A stretch of DNA of 64,000 bases from a virus: the IMG/VR virus record IMGVR_UViG_3300021057_000274, positions 1-64,000 of that record; one strand, given 5' to 3'. Shown here piece by piece: positions 46,541-54,875 of this stretch. Each line of letters starts with the position of its first letter. Position 1 is the stretch's first letter. The position numbers and the translations under genes are program-made. A model generated the notes under the pieces. It was not told where the DNA came from. It did not search any database and saw only the letters and a program-made list of their open reading frames with translations.

Positions 46541-47890
46541 ATGGTCGTCCAACTCGATAAAGAAGCCGCAAAAAAGCTCGCCGCACAATACGCACAGCTC
46601 GACACCGCAAAGTTCGTCTGCACTGACCCCGAGAACAACAATAACAAGGTCTGGGAGTTCGTCAAGGACCCCGCCGGCATCATCGTCAAGTACGGCCGCG
46701 TCGGCCGTGACACGCTGAACGTCGAGCCCCCGAAGCAACTCAACCTCGCCGGCAAGATCGCCGAGAAGCTCCTCAAGGGCTACGAGATCGTCAACGTCAT
46801 CGCTGAGCGCCAACCGACCGGGCCCACCGGTCCGGTCAAGAGCCAGGTCGTCCTGGTCGAGGCGGCCAAGTCACAGCTCGTCAAGGCCGCTGACCCTGTT
46901 CTCCATGACCTCGTCGAGCGGCTCGTCAAGGCGAACAAGCATGAGCTGATCGCCTCGTCCGGTGGCATGATCGACATCGACCTGAAGACGGGCGTGATCT
47001 CGTCGGCCGTCGGCGTGATCGGCAAGGTTTCGATCATCGACGCTCGCACGATCCTCCAGGACCTCGCGGTCTACGTCCAGCGCGGTGACTTCGACAACCC
47101 TGCCTTCATGAACAAGCTGGGCGCCTATCTCCGCAAGGTGCCGCAAAAGGTCGGCCACTCGCGCGGCTGGCACCGCGCCTTCATCCCCGACATGAACGCC
47201 CTCCAGCGCCAGAACACGATGCTGGACCAGATGGAAGCTTCGGCCGACCTCGCCGAGTCTAGGGCGAAGAGCGCGATCGCGGCCGACAAGTCGATCGCCG
47301 ACATGCCGAACGTCTTCGACTCCGAGATCAAGGTCCTCACGGACGGCAAGATGATCGATCGCATCATCAAGATGTTCCGCGAGAGCGCGAACAACATCCA
47401 CGAGTCGCGTCACCTCAAGCCGGTGCGCTTCTTCGAGGTCGACCTGCCGGGCGCCTCCAAGGCGTTCGAGAATGACCCGGTCGCCCAGGCGGCGAAGAAC
47501 AACTGGACCCTCTGGCACGGCACGCGCGTCTTCAACGTGCTGTCGATCCTGAAGTCGGGCCTGATCATTCCGCGCAGCGGCGGCTCGATCAACATCACCG
47601 GCCGCATGTTCGGCGACGGCCTCTACTTCAGCGACCAGTCGACCAAATCCCTCAACTACAGCTACGGCTACTGGGACGGCGGCCGCCGCGACTCCAACTG
47701 CTTCATGTTCCTCTTCGACGTCGCGATGGGCAACTACTACACGCCCAGCAACCCGACTGGCCGGCTGCCCAGCGGCTACGACTCGATGTACGCTCAAGCC
47801 AAAAAGTCGGGCGTGATGAATAACGAGATGATCGTCTACCGCCTGTCGCAAGCGCGGCCGCGCTACCTCATCGAGTTCGACTCGAAGTAA
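46541..47890 (+). CDS. Poly(ADP-ribose) polymerase-like protein with WGR domain
   Basis: A protein of 449 residues. The WGR-like domain (about 20-95) shows NNNNKVWEFVKDPAG and KYGRVGRD. A helical middle domain (about 100-310) resembles the PARP regulatory region in place and length. The catalytic domain (about 320-449) has the full H-Y-E triad: WHGTR (H326), MFGDGLYFSDQSTKSLNYSY (Y362) and NNEMIVYRLSQARPRYLIEF (E429). The Glu predicts chain elongation and not only mono-transfer. It consumes NAD+, which the phage can rebuild with NAMPT and NadM. WGR domains in PARPs sense DNA ends; the phage target is unknown. Confidence 0.9.
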   Translation: MVVQLDKEAAKKLAAQYAQLDTAKFVCTDPENNNNKVWEFVKDPAGIIVKYGRVGRDTLNVEPPKQLNLAGKIAEKLLKGYEIVNVIAERQPTGPTGPVKSQVVLVEAAKSQLVKAADPVLHDLVERLVKANKHELIASSGGMIDIDLKTGVISSAVGVIGKVSIIDARTILQDLAVYVQRGDFDNPAFMNKLGAYLRKVPQKVGHSRGWHRAFIPDMNALQRQNTMLDQMEASADLAESRAKSAIAADKSIADMPNVFDSEIKVLTDGKMIDRIIKMFRESANNIHESRHLKPVRFFEVDLPGASKAFENDPVAQAAKNNWTLWHGTRVFNVLSILKSGLIIPRSGGSINITGRMFGDGLYFSDQSTKSLNYSYGYWDGGRRDSNCFMFLFDVAMGNYYTPSNPTGRLPSGYDSMYAQAKKSGVMNNEMIVYRLSQARPRYLIEFDSK

Positions 47891-47916
47891 TTCCACTTTT
47901 CTCACGGGAGATACCC

Positions 47917-48573
47917 ATGAACCTCAGCACCCAGAAGTCCAAGAGAGCACGTCCCTTCATCGTTCGCGGCTTCGACGTCGCGACCTCGGCGTTCGGCCCG
48001 GAGGGTCAGATGGACAATCAGCCGGACTTCACCGAGCTTGTCGTCCCCAACGCGACCGACGCGATCGTCGCTCTGCTCACCGACAAGCGCTTGAAGCGCA
48101 TGTCGGCCAACGTTCTCTTTGAGAACAAGGCGAACTATCGCTCGGTCGACGTTCCGAACATCCACTCGGCGGTGGCCGCTGTTCCGGAGCTGTCTGCGAT
48201 CAAGCTCAAGGTGATCACGAACGCGTCCTCGGCTCACGATCTCGCCGATCTACGCGGCGAGATCGGCGACGTCATCAAGCGCTGGGCCGAGAAGTCGCGC
48301 GTCAAGGGCGTGCGCGGCTGGCGCTACAGCGCGGTCCAGGCGCCGAAGTACGCGAAGAACAAGGTGACGGGCAAGATCGAGATCCTCTTCGACGTCATCG
48401 TCGGCGCCGCGATCTTCTACAACACGGCGCGCGCCAAGATCGTCGCGCATGACCAGCCGACCCTGGCAGCCGACCTCGCCCACCTGCGCGATCACCTCGC
48501 CAAGACCCTCTCGACCGACTTCGAGTCGCTCGAGTACTCGCACGCCGAGCTCGGCAAGGGTTCGCTCCGCTAG
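47917..48573 (+). CDS. Hypothetical protein downstream of PARP, 218 residues
   Basis: GGGAGA before ATG 47917; 26 bases after PARP, so co-transcribed. Alpha/beta: RPFIVRGFDVATSAFGPEG, a long helical middle, then KVTGKIEILFDVIVGAAIFYN and a helical end. Unrecognised. May be a PARP substrate, regulator or partner. Confidence 0.65.
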   Translation: MNLSTQKSKRARPFIVRGFDVATSAFGPEGQMDNQPDFTELVVPNATDAIVALLTDKRLKRMSANVLFENKANYRSVDVPNIHSAVAAVPELSAIKLKVITNASSAHDLADLRGEIGDVIKRWAEKSRVKGVRGWRYSAVQAPKYAKNKVTGKIEILFDVIVGAAIFYNTARAKIVAHDQPTLAADLAHLRDHLAKTLSTDFESLEYSHAELGKGSLR

Positions 48574-48806
48574 TGATCGTCGAGCTTCTCGGGAGCCACC
48601 CGTGGCTGATGGTGACGATTCTCGTCGTCACCATCGGCTTCTTGACGGTCACGGCGCTGATCAGAGAAACTCGGCAGATCATGCTTGACGGCGTCACTCA
48701 ATCGTTTGAGCTATTCATCTACTTCTTGCGAGACTGGAAGACCTGGGCGGTCGTTCTCCCTGTCACCGCGATCATGCTGCTCTTGAAGCATCTGGGAATC
48801 TTCTGA
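48573..48806 (+). CDS. Small membrane protein, 77 residues
   Basis: GTG overlaps the TAG of the previous gene. Two helices (WLMVTILVVTIGFLTVTALI and WAVVLPVTAIMLLLKHLG). Function unknown. Confidence 0.6.
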   Translation: MIVELLGSHPWLMVTILVVTIGFLTVTALIRETRQIMLDGVTQSFELFIYFLRDWKTWAVVLPVTAIMLLLKHLGIF

Positions 48807-48841
48807 CTCGGTAAAATTTCCTTTAGTTGACCGGGAGCTTA

Positions 48842-48865
48842 GAATGCTCTATCTTCGGAGCATTC
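48842..48865 (+). promoter_or_regulatory. Hairpin covering a ribosome binding site
   Basis: GAATGCTC (48842-48849) pairs with GAGCATTC (48858-48865), 8-base loop. The GGAG site (48857-48860) enters the stem and ATG 48867 follows at once. It could act as an RNA switch or thermometer. A TAAAAT at 48812 may be the -10. Confidence 0.4.
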
Positions 48866-48866
48866 A

Positions 48867-49532
48867 ATGGTCAACTACTGTCAGGATGTACGCGACTTTC
48901 ACGACAAGTTCGCGCTCGTAACCCCTCCTCACTTCACGAAGCTCGAGCAAGGTCTCTTCGAGTTTCGAGTCAAGTTCTTCCACGAGGAGCTTGAGGAGTA
49001 CGTCGACGCGTACATGCGTCAAGATCTAGCGACAGCGATCGACTCGCTGATCGACCTGGTCTACATCACCTGCGGTTGTGCCCTCCTTCACGGAATCGAC
49101 GTTCCCGAGTTCAACAAGCTCGTCGAGGCAGGGACGCCTGAGGAGATGCTCTTCTCGTCCCAAGAGGCCGACAAGTTTACCGGGCTCAAGCCCCACCTGC
49201 TCACCCCTGAGAATCACCAGATCTTTCACCGGGTGCTGCGGAAGAACATCGACGACTACATCCTAGCGTTCATCTCGAACCACGAGGTTGGGGTCAAGAA
49301 CGCGCTCGTCTCCCTCTATCAAAATTGCCTGTACGGTGCTTACCGGATGGGTTTCACCCTCATCCAGTGGAATGAGCTGTGGACTGACGTGCAACGAGCT
49401 AACATGGCGAAGGAGCGAGTGCTTAACGCGGCGGACTCCAAGCGCGGCTCGACCTGGGACGTACGCAAGCCAGCTGGGTGGATTCCGCCGCGCACCGAGG
49501 AGCTCGTTCAGAAGTACCTGGGGGCGGCCTGA
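48867..49532 (+). CDS. MazG-like all-alpha NTP pyrophosphatase
   Basis: A protein of 221 residues. FRVKFFHEELEEYVDAYMRQD, then AIDSLIDLVYITCGCALL, gives the E-E-x-x-E and D-x-x-D motifs of the all-alpha NTP-PPase fold. A segment after residue 120 (RKNIDDYILAFISNHE) may be a degenerate second copy. Phage members are often annotated as phosphoribosyl-ATP-pyrophosphohydrolase-like. Likely nucleotide pool control. Confidence 0.75.
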   Translation: MVNYCQDVRDFHDKFALVTPPHFTKLEQGLFEFRVKFFHEELEEYVDAYMRQDLATAIDSLIDLVYITCGCALLHGIDVPEFNKLVEAGTPEEMLFSSQEADKFTGLKPHLLTPENHQIFHRVLRKNIDDYILAFISNHEVGVKNALVSLYQNCLYGAYRMGFTLIQWNELWTDVQRANMAKERVLNAADSKRGSTWDVRKPAGWIPPRTEELVQKYLGAA

Positions 49533-50158
49533 TGGCGTCACTCTCGGAGCTCCTCGTCGAGATCGACGCGATGCGGCGAGACGTCTTTGGCGACCAGAGC
49601 CAGCCTCAAGCTGCGACTCCAGCCGAGGACAAGGCCGAGTTCGTTGCCACCGACGTGAATCCTGCCGTCACCATCGTGGGAAGCGCGACGCTGTCGCCGA
49701 GTCAGATCATCATCTACAACTACAGCGCAGCGGCCGGGGGCTCTGGCGGCTCGTCGGCCAACGGATCGATCATCACCGGGGCAGCGGGCGGAGGCTCATC
49801 TGGAGCTAGCGGTTCTACGAGCACGACCGCCAATCCAAGCTTGATCATCACTAGCACGAGCACCGGCGGACACTTGCAGGCTCAAGCAGCTCAATCAACG
49901 CAAAAATTAGATCGTCGCTACGGCAAGATCAGCTACGACCGAGGTGTGCTCGACCACAGTCCGGGGATGGTTCGACTTCTCTGGCAGCACGCGATTCCGA
50001 TGAAGGTCGAGTATGACTACGCGAGCCTCAAGTTCGAAGCGACTGTTTACTCAGATCAGTTTGATCTCCTCAACGTCGGTGAAGACATCCCCGAGTATGA
50101 GGTCTTCTTTCACACCGGGGCGGTGACCCCATACCTTACCTTCAAGAGGCGTCCGTGA
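49532..50158 (+). CDS. Gly/Ser-rich structural-like protein, 208 residues
   Basis: TGATG-coupled. A short helical start, a low-complexity Gly/Ser/Thr middle (GGSGGSSANGS and similar) and a beta-rich C-terminus. The plan recalls a flexible structural or adhesion protein. Odd between two nucleotide enzymes. Confidence 0.55.
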   Translation: MASLSELLVEIDAMRRDVFGDQSQPQAATPAEDKAEFVATDVNPAVTIVGSATLSPSQIIIYNYSAAAGGSGGSSANGSIITGAAGGGSSGASGSTSTTANPSLIITSTSTGGHLQAQAAQSTQKLDRRYGKISYDRGVLDHSPGMVRLLWQHAIPMKVEYDYASLKFEATVYSDQFDLLNVGEDIPEYEVFFHTGAVTPYLTFKRRP

Positions 50159-51039
50159 AACAATACGTAGACTTGCTCAACAAGATTCTCTCCGAGGGAG
50201 AGCGCCGCGAGGATCGTACCGGAGTCGGCACTCTCTCGATCTTCGGCGGCCAACTCTCCTTCGATCTTCGTCAGCGCTTTCCGCTCGTCACGATCAAGAA
50301 GACGCTGTGGAAGCATGCGTTCATCGAGATGCTCTGGTTTCTCCGCGGCGAGCCTAACATCAAGTACCTGCATGACCACGGCGTTCATATCTGGGATCAA
50401 TGGGCGAAGCCAGACGGAAGTTTGGGTCCGGTTTACGGCGTGCAGTGGCGTCGTTGGCCGGGTGCAGCTTACGAGGCGTTCGGCGAGGACCGGTTCAAGC
50501 ACCACTCGATCCTGACGCGTGAGCCTGGTCGCACGGTCGTCTTCGAGCCGCCGATCGACCAGATCAAGAACTTGATCGAGCGCATCAAGACGAGACCTCG
50601 TGATCGTCGCTTGATCGTGTCCGCGTGGAACCCGGCCTACGTCGAGAAGATGGGGCTGCCGCCCTGTCATCGTGACTTCCAGTGCTACGTCTCGAACGAC
50701 GGTCACCTCGACCTGATGATGGCGATCCGGTCGTGGGACACTTGCCTGGGCGGCCCGTTCAACATCGCGCAGTACGCATTGCTCACTCATCTCCTCGCTC
50801 GAGCGACCAGCTTGAAGCCGCGGCATCTCAAGATCAACTACGGCGACGCCCACATCTATCTCAACCACGTCGAGAAGATGAGGGAGATCTTAAGCTCTCC
50901 TGACAGAGCACCGATCGACTGTCCGACCGGTCTAGACATCTTGACCGACAACACTGACATCGACGGCTACAAGCCCGAGGACTTCGACATCGTCGGATAC
51001 AGATCTCATCCGTTCGTGAAGCTTGAGGTGGCGGTCTAA
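50155..51039 (+). CDS. thyA: Thymidylate synthase
   Basis: A protein of 294 residues. KQYVDLLNKILSEGERREDRTG at the start, LPPCHRDFQCYV with the catalytic Cys, and RSWDTCLGGPFNIAQYALL with the Asn that selects dUMP. Uses methylene-tetrahydrofolate to make dTMP. GTG start, GTGA-coupled. Slightly longer than E. coli ThyA (264), with an insertion near residue 100-130. Confidence 0.95.
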   Translation: MKQYVDLLNKILSEGERREDRTGVGTLSIFGGQLSFDLRQRFPLVTIKKTLWKHAFIEMLWFLRGEPNIKYLHDHGVHIWDQWAKPDGSLGPVYGVQWRRWPGAAYEAFGEDRFKHHSILTREPGRTVVFEPPIDQIKNLIERIKTRPRDRRLIVSAWNPAYVEKMGLPPCHRDFQCYVSNDGHLDLMMAIRSWDTCLGGPFNIAQYALLTHLLARATSLKPRHLKINYGDAHIYLNHVEKMREILSSPDRAPIDCPTGLDILTDNTDIDGYKPEDFDIVGYRSHPFVKLEVAV

Positions 51040-51061
51040 GCTAAAATTTGTGCCATGTGAG

Positions 51062-51090
51062 TTTACTTGTTCTTGGAAAGATGATATAAC
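51062..51090 (+). promoter_or_regulatory. Promoter of the envelope island
   Basis: -35 TTTACT (51062-51067), 17-bp spacer, -10 TATAAC (51085-51090). The 60-base leader holds a hairpin, GCTCGC with GCGAGC (about 51111-51138), and AGGAG before ATG 51159. Confidence 0.7.
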
Positions 51091-51158
51091 TTCCTAGAAC
51101 TTGAGGAAAGCTCGCTGCCTTCACCAAAGTGCGAGCGCGAAAGGAGAAACAAGCTCAC

Positions 51159-51842
51159 ATGGCCGATGACAACTCTGGCTTCTTCGGTGGTTTGAAGTCA
51201 CTCGGACGGGCCGCGGCCGGCGTGCTCGTCGAGCTTCCCGATGACAAGCAAGCGCCCAAGCCGGCGCCGACGAAGCCAGTCGCAACCGCCCCCGGAGGTA
51301 CCGCTCCCGCCCGCGTCGCGGTCGGTTACGACCCGGAGATGTATGAAGCGCTTCAAAAGATGATCGCGAAGCGCGCCTCGGCTTACACCGATCTCCAGGA
51401 AAAGTCCAACCTCCTGGTCAACGTCATCCCCGACAAGTCAACGCGCATCAAGGCGGCCTTCGCCACGAGCCAACGCTCGTCGTCGGACATCGTCAAGGCG
51501 ATCGACATCCACCTGATGGACCTCGTCGCAGAGGCGCGCAGGTTCACCGCCAAGACCGAGAGCGAGATCGCGGCCAAGTCGGGGACCTCTCGCACCGAAG
51601 CGACGAGGCTCAAGGCCGCCAACGAGACATCCCTGAAGCGCATCGAGCAGCTGCGCGGCGAGATCATGTCGCTCGAGAACCAGATCAGTGAGAGCGCGGC
51701 CAAGATCAACGAGCTCAGCGCCGAGGCCGACGCCGCCGAAGCCGAGATCCGCGCTGTCGCGGCTCGCTTCGAGCTGACCGTCGAGCACGTCAAGAGCGAG
51801 CTCGAGGGCGAGAAGGCGAGCCTCTCGGCTCTCCTCACCTAA
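51159..51842 (+). CDS. Coiled-coil protein, first gene of the envelope island
   Basis: A protein of 227 residues from ATG 51159. Pro-rich linker (KQAPKPAPTKPVATAPGG), then a long helical, coiled-coil region from about 60 to the end (KRIEQLRGEIMSLENQISES). No signal peptide or membrane helix. The helical plan recalls PspA-like or 5-bromo-4-chloroindolyl-type membrane stress proteins but no specific family is clear. Followed at 22 bases by a membrane-bound coiled-coil protein, so the two may form a complex. Confidence 0.65.
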   Translation: MADDNSGFFGGLKSLGRAAAGVLVELPDDKQAPKPAPTKPVATAPGGTAPARVAVGYDPEMYEALQKMIAKRASAYTDLQEKSNLLVNVIPDKSTRIKAAFATSQRSSSDIVKAIDIHLMDLVAEARRFTAKTESEIAAKSGTSRTEATRLKAANETSLKRIEQLRGEIMSLENQISESAAKINELSAEADAAEAEIRAVAARFELTVEHVKSELEGEKASLSALLT

Positions 51843-51864
51843 TCACCAACCCGGAGGCAAACCG

Positions 51865-52974
51865 ATGCTACCCACGTCCGTCCCCAGCGACTTCAAGCCG
51901 AAGTCCTTCTGGAGCAAGCCAGAAGGCACCACCGGCATGATCGTCATCGCCCTCATCGCACTCGGCGTCGCGATGGGCTTCAACGTCATCTCGCCGATCT
52001 TCATCACGATGTTCAACAACCTCGCGGCGCTCTTCAACGCGGCGATCGCCGCGACGATCTCGGCCGTCGGCCTCGCGCTCCTGGCGCTCTTCGTCACCAA
52101 CCGGAAGGTGTGGTTGCTGGTCAACTACGGCTTCAAGAGCGTGATGCGGTGGATCACCCAGTGGTTCGTCGAGATCGACCCGATCGGGATCATGAAGGGG
52201 TACATCTCGACCCTCAACGAGAAGCTCACCGAGCTCCGGGAGAGCAAGTCGGCCCTCAAGGGGCAGATCTCGATCGCCGAACAGAAGATCCAGAAAAACC
52301 AGGACGAGGCCGCAAAGGCTCTCAAGATGGTCGCGGCGGCTCGAGAGATGGGGCTCAAGGCCGAGGCGCGCGGCGACCAGGAGGCCGTCCTCTCCGCCAA
52401 GTCGCAGATGGGCATCAACAGCAACCAGCACGGCCGGCTGACCGCCCTCAACAAGCGGCTCGAGGGTGCGCTGTCGAAGATGCAGATGCTCTACAAGGCG
52501 CTGATCAAGTATGAGATCGCGTCGGCCAACGCGATCACCGAGATCAAGAACGAGGTGAGCGTCAGGGAGCAAGAGCGCGACATGATCAGGGCGTCGCACA
52601 AGGCGATGTCGAAGGCGATGGCGATTCTCCGCGGCTCAGGCGACGAGTACGAGCTGTTCGAGCAGGCGATGGAGTACACCGCCGCCGAGTACGGCAAGAA
52701 GCTCGGCGAGATCGAAGACTTCATGGACTCGACGCGCGGCGTCCTCGAGGGCATCGACCTGCAAAACGGCGTGTGGCAAGCCGAAGCGCTCGAGAAGCTG
52801 GCGAAGTTCGAGAACCAGACCGACTCGCTGCTGCTTGGCGGCGAGAAGCGTCTCCTCATCGAGCACCACGTCACCGAATCCCTGCCGACCCGGATCGCCG
52901 CCGACGAGGCGGTCTCCGTGAGCGGCGGAGACTACCAGGACCAGTTCTTCGGCTCTGGTAGAGCAAAGAAGTAA
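51865..52974 (+). CDS. Membrane coiled-coil protein, PspA-like
   Basis: A protein of 369 residues. Two membrane helices (about 25-48 and 55-78), then a long PspA/IM30-type helical domain from about 100 to 300 (KLTELRESKSALKGQISIAE, LEGALSKMQMLYKALIKYE). The tail is acidic and polar. A fusion of membrane anchors to a PspA-like rod is unusual. Such rods bind and stabilise membranes. Likely partner of the 51159 product and of the ABC genes downstream. Confidence 0.65.
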   Translation: MLPTSVPSDFKPKSFWSKPEGTTGMIVIALIALGVAMGFNVISPIFITMFNNLAALFNAAIAATISAVGLALLALFVTNRKVWLLVNYGFKSVMRWITQWFVEIDPIGIMKGYISTLNEKLTELRESKSALKGQISIAEQKIQKNQDEAAKALKMVAAAREMGLKAEARGDQEAVLSAKSQMGINSNQHGRLTALNKRLEGALSKMQMLYKALIKYEIASANAITEIKNEVSVREQERDMIRASHKAMSKAMAILRGSGDEYELFEQAMEYTAAEYGKKLGEIEDFMDSTRGVLEGIDLQNGVWQAEALEKLAKFENQTDSLLLGGEKRLLIEHHVTESLPTRIAADEAVSVSGGDYQDQFFGSGRAKK

Positions 52975-53005
52975 CTCTTTCAAACCACCAACGGGAGCTT
53001 TAACC

Positions 53006-54790
53006 ATGCAATTGAAAGCTGGAGGCAAAGCCCTGGTCGTGGCCGTCGTGGCAATCGCAGCCTACTTCGGCTACAACTATGCGGACCAACGCGGTTATTT
53101 CAACACCAAACCCACCGTCGCGTCGAGCGTGCCGACTCGCGTCGACCTGCCGTCAGGCAACCTCGGCGCCCCGGCCCCGAGCGCAGGAGCGCAGGTCACC
53201 CAGGTGGCGCTCGCGCCGGCCGGGAACAGCGACATCCGGGTGAAGTTCCTGACGATTCCCTGGAACGGGACGCTGGGCCTGATGTACGCGAACGGCGGCC
53301 CGTCAACGGCTCCGAACAGCCTGATGGCCAAGGCCGGGGTCAAGCTCGACGTGCAGCGCGAGGACGACTACGGCAAGATCACCGCCGAGCTGGTCGCCTT
53401 CGCCGAGGACGTCTCCAAGGGCGTCGCGGTGCCGAACCGAGGAGCGGCGTTCGCCGTCATCATGGGTGACGCCCTGCCCGGCTTCGCGTACGGCGCCCAG
53501 CAGGTGCTGAACAAGCTCGGCCAGGAGATCCAGGTGGTCGGCGCGATCGGCTTCTCCCGCGGCGAGGACAAGTGCATGCTGCCGGCGGCCGTCAAGGCCG
53601 ACCCGCAAAAGGCGCGCGGCTCGCTGATCGGCGGCGTTCTCCGCGACGGCGACGTTCACATCTGCATGAAGTGGGCGGGTGACAACGGCATCCCGGTCAA
53701 CCCGGACGAGAAGACGTATGACCCGAACGCGATGAACTTCGTCTCGGTCAGCGCCTTCACCGAGGCCGACGAGAAGTTGATCAACGGCTACTGCGAGAAC
53801 CGACCCGAGGTGAACAACGGAAAGAAGACCGGCAAGACGGTCAAGGCCTGCCAGAACGGGACCGCGACCTGGACGCCGGGCGACGTCAACGTCGTCACCA
53901 AGTGCAACGAGAAGCGCCTCGCCTGCGCCGGCATCGCCTCCGTCGCGTCGACGAGGGAGTACGCGATGATGATGCCGTCGATCGTGATCGGGAACAAGCA
54001 GTGGATGGCGCAGAACTCCCGCTTCGTCGAGGGCATGCTCTCGGCAGCCTGGGAGGGCGGCGAGCTGGTCCGCTCGAACGACGTCGCGCTGACCCAGGCC
54101 GCCGAGACCGCCGCCAAGGTCTTCAAGGAGGAGGACGGCGCCTACTGGAAGACGTACTTCAAGGGCAAGGAGATGTACGGCGTTCAGCTGGGCGGATCGA
54201 CCACGATCGGCCTCGCGGACAACGTCCACCTCTTCGGCGTCGGCGGCAAGGACGACATCTACAAGCGCGTCTACACCGTCTTCGGCGAGATGGACAACCG
54301 CTTCTACCCGTCCGAGCTGCCGCGCCTGGTGCCCTACAACCAGGTGGTGACCTCGAAGTACATCGAGAGCGTCGCCAGCAAGGTGACCCGAATGGCGAAG
54401 GCCGATCTGCCGGTCTACCGTGACGCGGCCCGCGGTGACGTCGTCGCCAAACGCGCCTGGACGATCGAATTCGACAGCGGCAAGGCGACCTTCAACGAGA
54501 GGGCAGCGACGGTGCTGGACGAGCTCCTCAACCAGGTAGCGGTCTCGGGGATGTCGGTCCAGATCAACGGACATACCGACAGCACCGGTGACCCGACCCG
54601 CAACCAATCGCTCTCGAAGGAGCGCGCGGACGCGGTGAAGAACTTCCTGATGACGAACTCGCGCGAGGCCTTCCCGGAGAGCCGGATCGCCACCCGCGGC
54701 TACGGCCAGGACATGCCGGTGGAGAGCAACGCGAGCGCCGCCGGGCGCTCGAGGAACCGTCGCGTCGAGGTTATCCTCCGCGCGAACTAA
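53006..54790 (+). CDS. Substrate-binding protein - OmpA domain fusion
   Basis: A protein of 594 residues. N-terminal membrane helix (about 7-22), Pro/Ala-rich linker, a periplasmic solute-binding domain of NMT1/TauA type (about 75-470; VKFLTIPWNGTLGLMYANGG, ASTREYAMMMP), and a C-terminal OmpA domain (about 480-594; INGHTDSTGDPTRNQSLSKE, then RATRGYG-like and RSRNRRVEVIL). The OmpA domain should bind peptidoglycan. This places a solute sensor between inner membrane and cell wall. Downstream permease and ATPase genes are of the matching NitT/TauT class. Several Cys in the middle may form disulfides. Confidence 0.82.
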   Translation: MQLKAGGKALVVAVVAIAAYFGYNYADQRGYFNTKPTVASSVPTRVDLPSGNLGAPAPSAGAQVTQVALAPAGNSDIRVKFLTIPWNGTLGLMYANGGPSTAPNSLMAKAGVKLDVQREDDYGKITAELVAFAEDVSKGVAVPNRGAAFAVIMGDALPGFAYGAQQVLNKLGQEIQVVGAIGFSRGEDKCMLPAAVKADPQKARGSLIGGVLRDGDVHICMKWAGDNGIPVNPDEKTYDPNAMNFVSVSAFTEADEKLINGYCENRPEVNNGKKTGKTVKACQNGTATWTPGDVNVVTKCNEKRLACAGIASVASTREYAMMMPSIVIGNKQWMAQNSRFVEGMLSAAWEGGELVRSNDVALTQAAETAAKVFKEEDGAYWKTYFKGKEMYGVQLGGSTTIGLADNVHLFGVGGKDDIYKRVYTVFGEMDNRFYPSELPRLVPYNQVVTSKYIESVASKVTRMAKADLPVYRDAARGDVVAKRAWTIEFDSGKATFNERAATVLDELLNQVAVSGMSVQINGHTDSTGDPTRNQSLSKERADAVKNFLMTNSREAFPESRIATRGYGQDMPVESNASAAGRSRNRRVEVILRAN

Positions 54791-54798
54791 GACGTAAG

Positions 54799-54854
54799 CG
54801 AGCACGAGGGAGTTGGCTCGTAAGATCTTGGTTCGAACCCAAGGTGCTCGCCCA
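54799..54854 (+). tRNA. Truncated tRNA-like element, no anticodon arm
   Basis: Acceptor stem CGAGCAC (54799-54805) pairs perfectly with GTGCTCG (54844-54850), followed by C and CCA. T arm: CTTGG, loop TTCGAAC, CCAAG (54827-54843), with the conserved T loop. A D-arm-like GAG-GGAGTTGG-CTC (54806-54819) is present, but only 7 bases separate it from the T arm, so there is no anticodon stem. At 56 bases it is too short for a normal tRNA. A relic, an attachment-site scar or a tRNA mimic. Confidence 0.6.
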
Positions 54855-54875
54855 AACTAACGACGGAGGCGTCGA

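Noticed and set aside
53303-54805. 500-residue minus-strand frame under the binding-OmpA fusion
   Set aside because: Antisense shadow; composition (Leu, Arg, His, Asp) and lack of motifs show it is not a gene. The same holds for the frames at 36726-37802 and 46871-47905 (minus).
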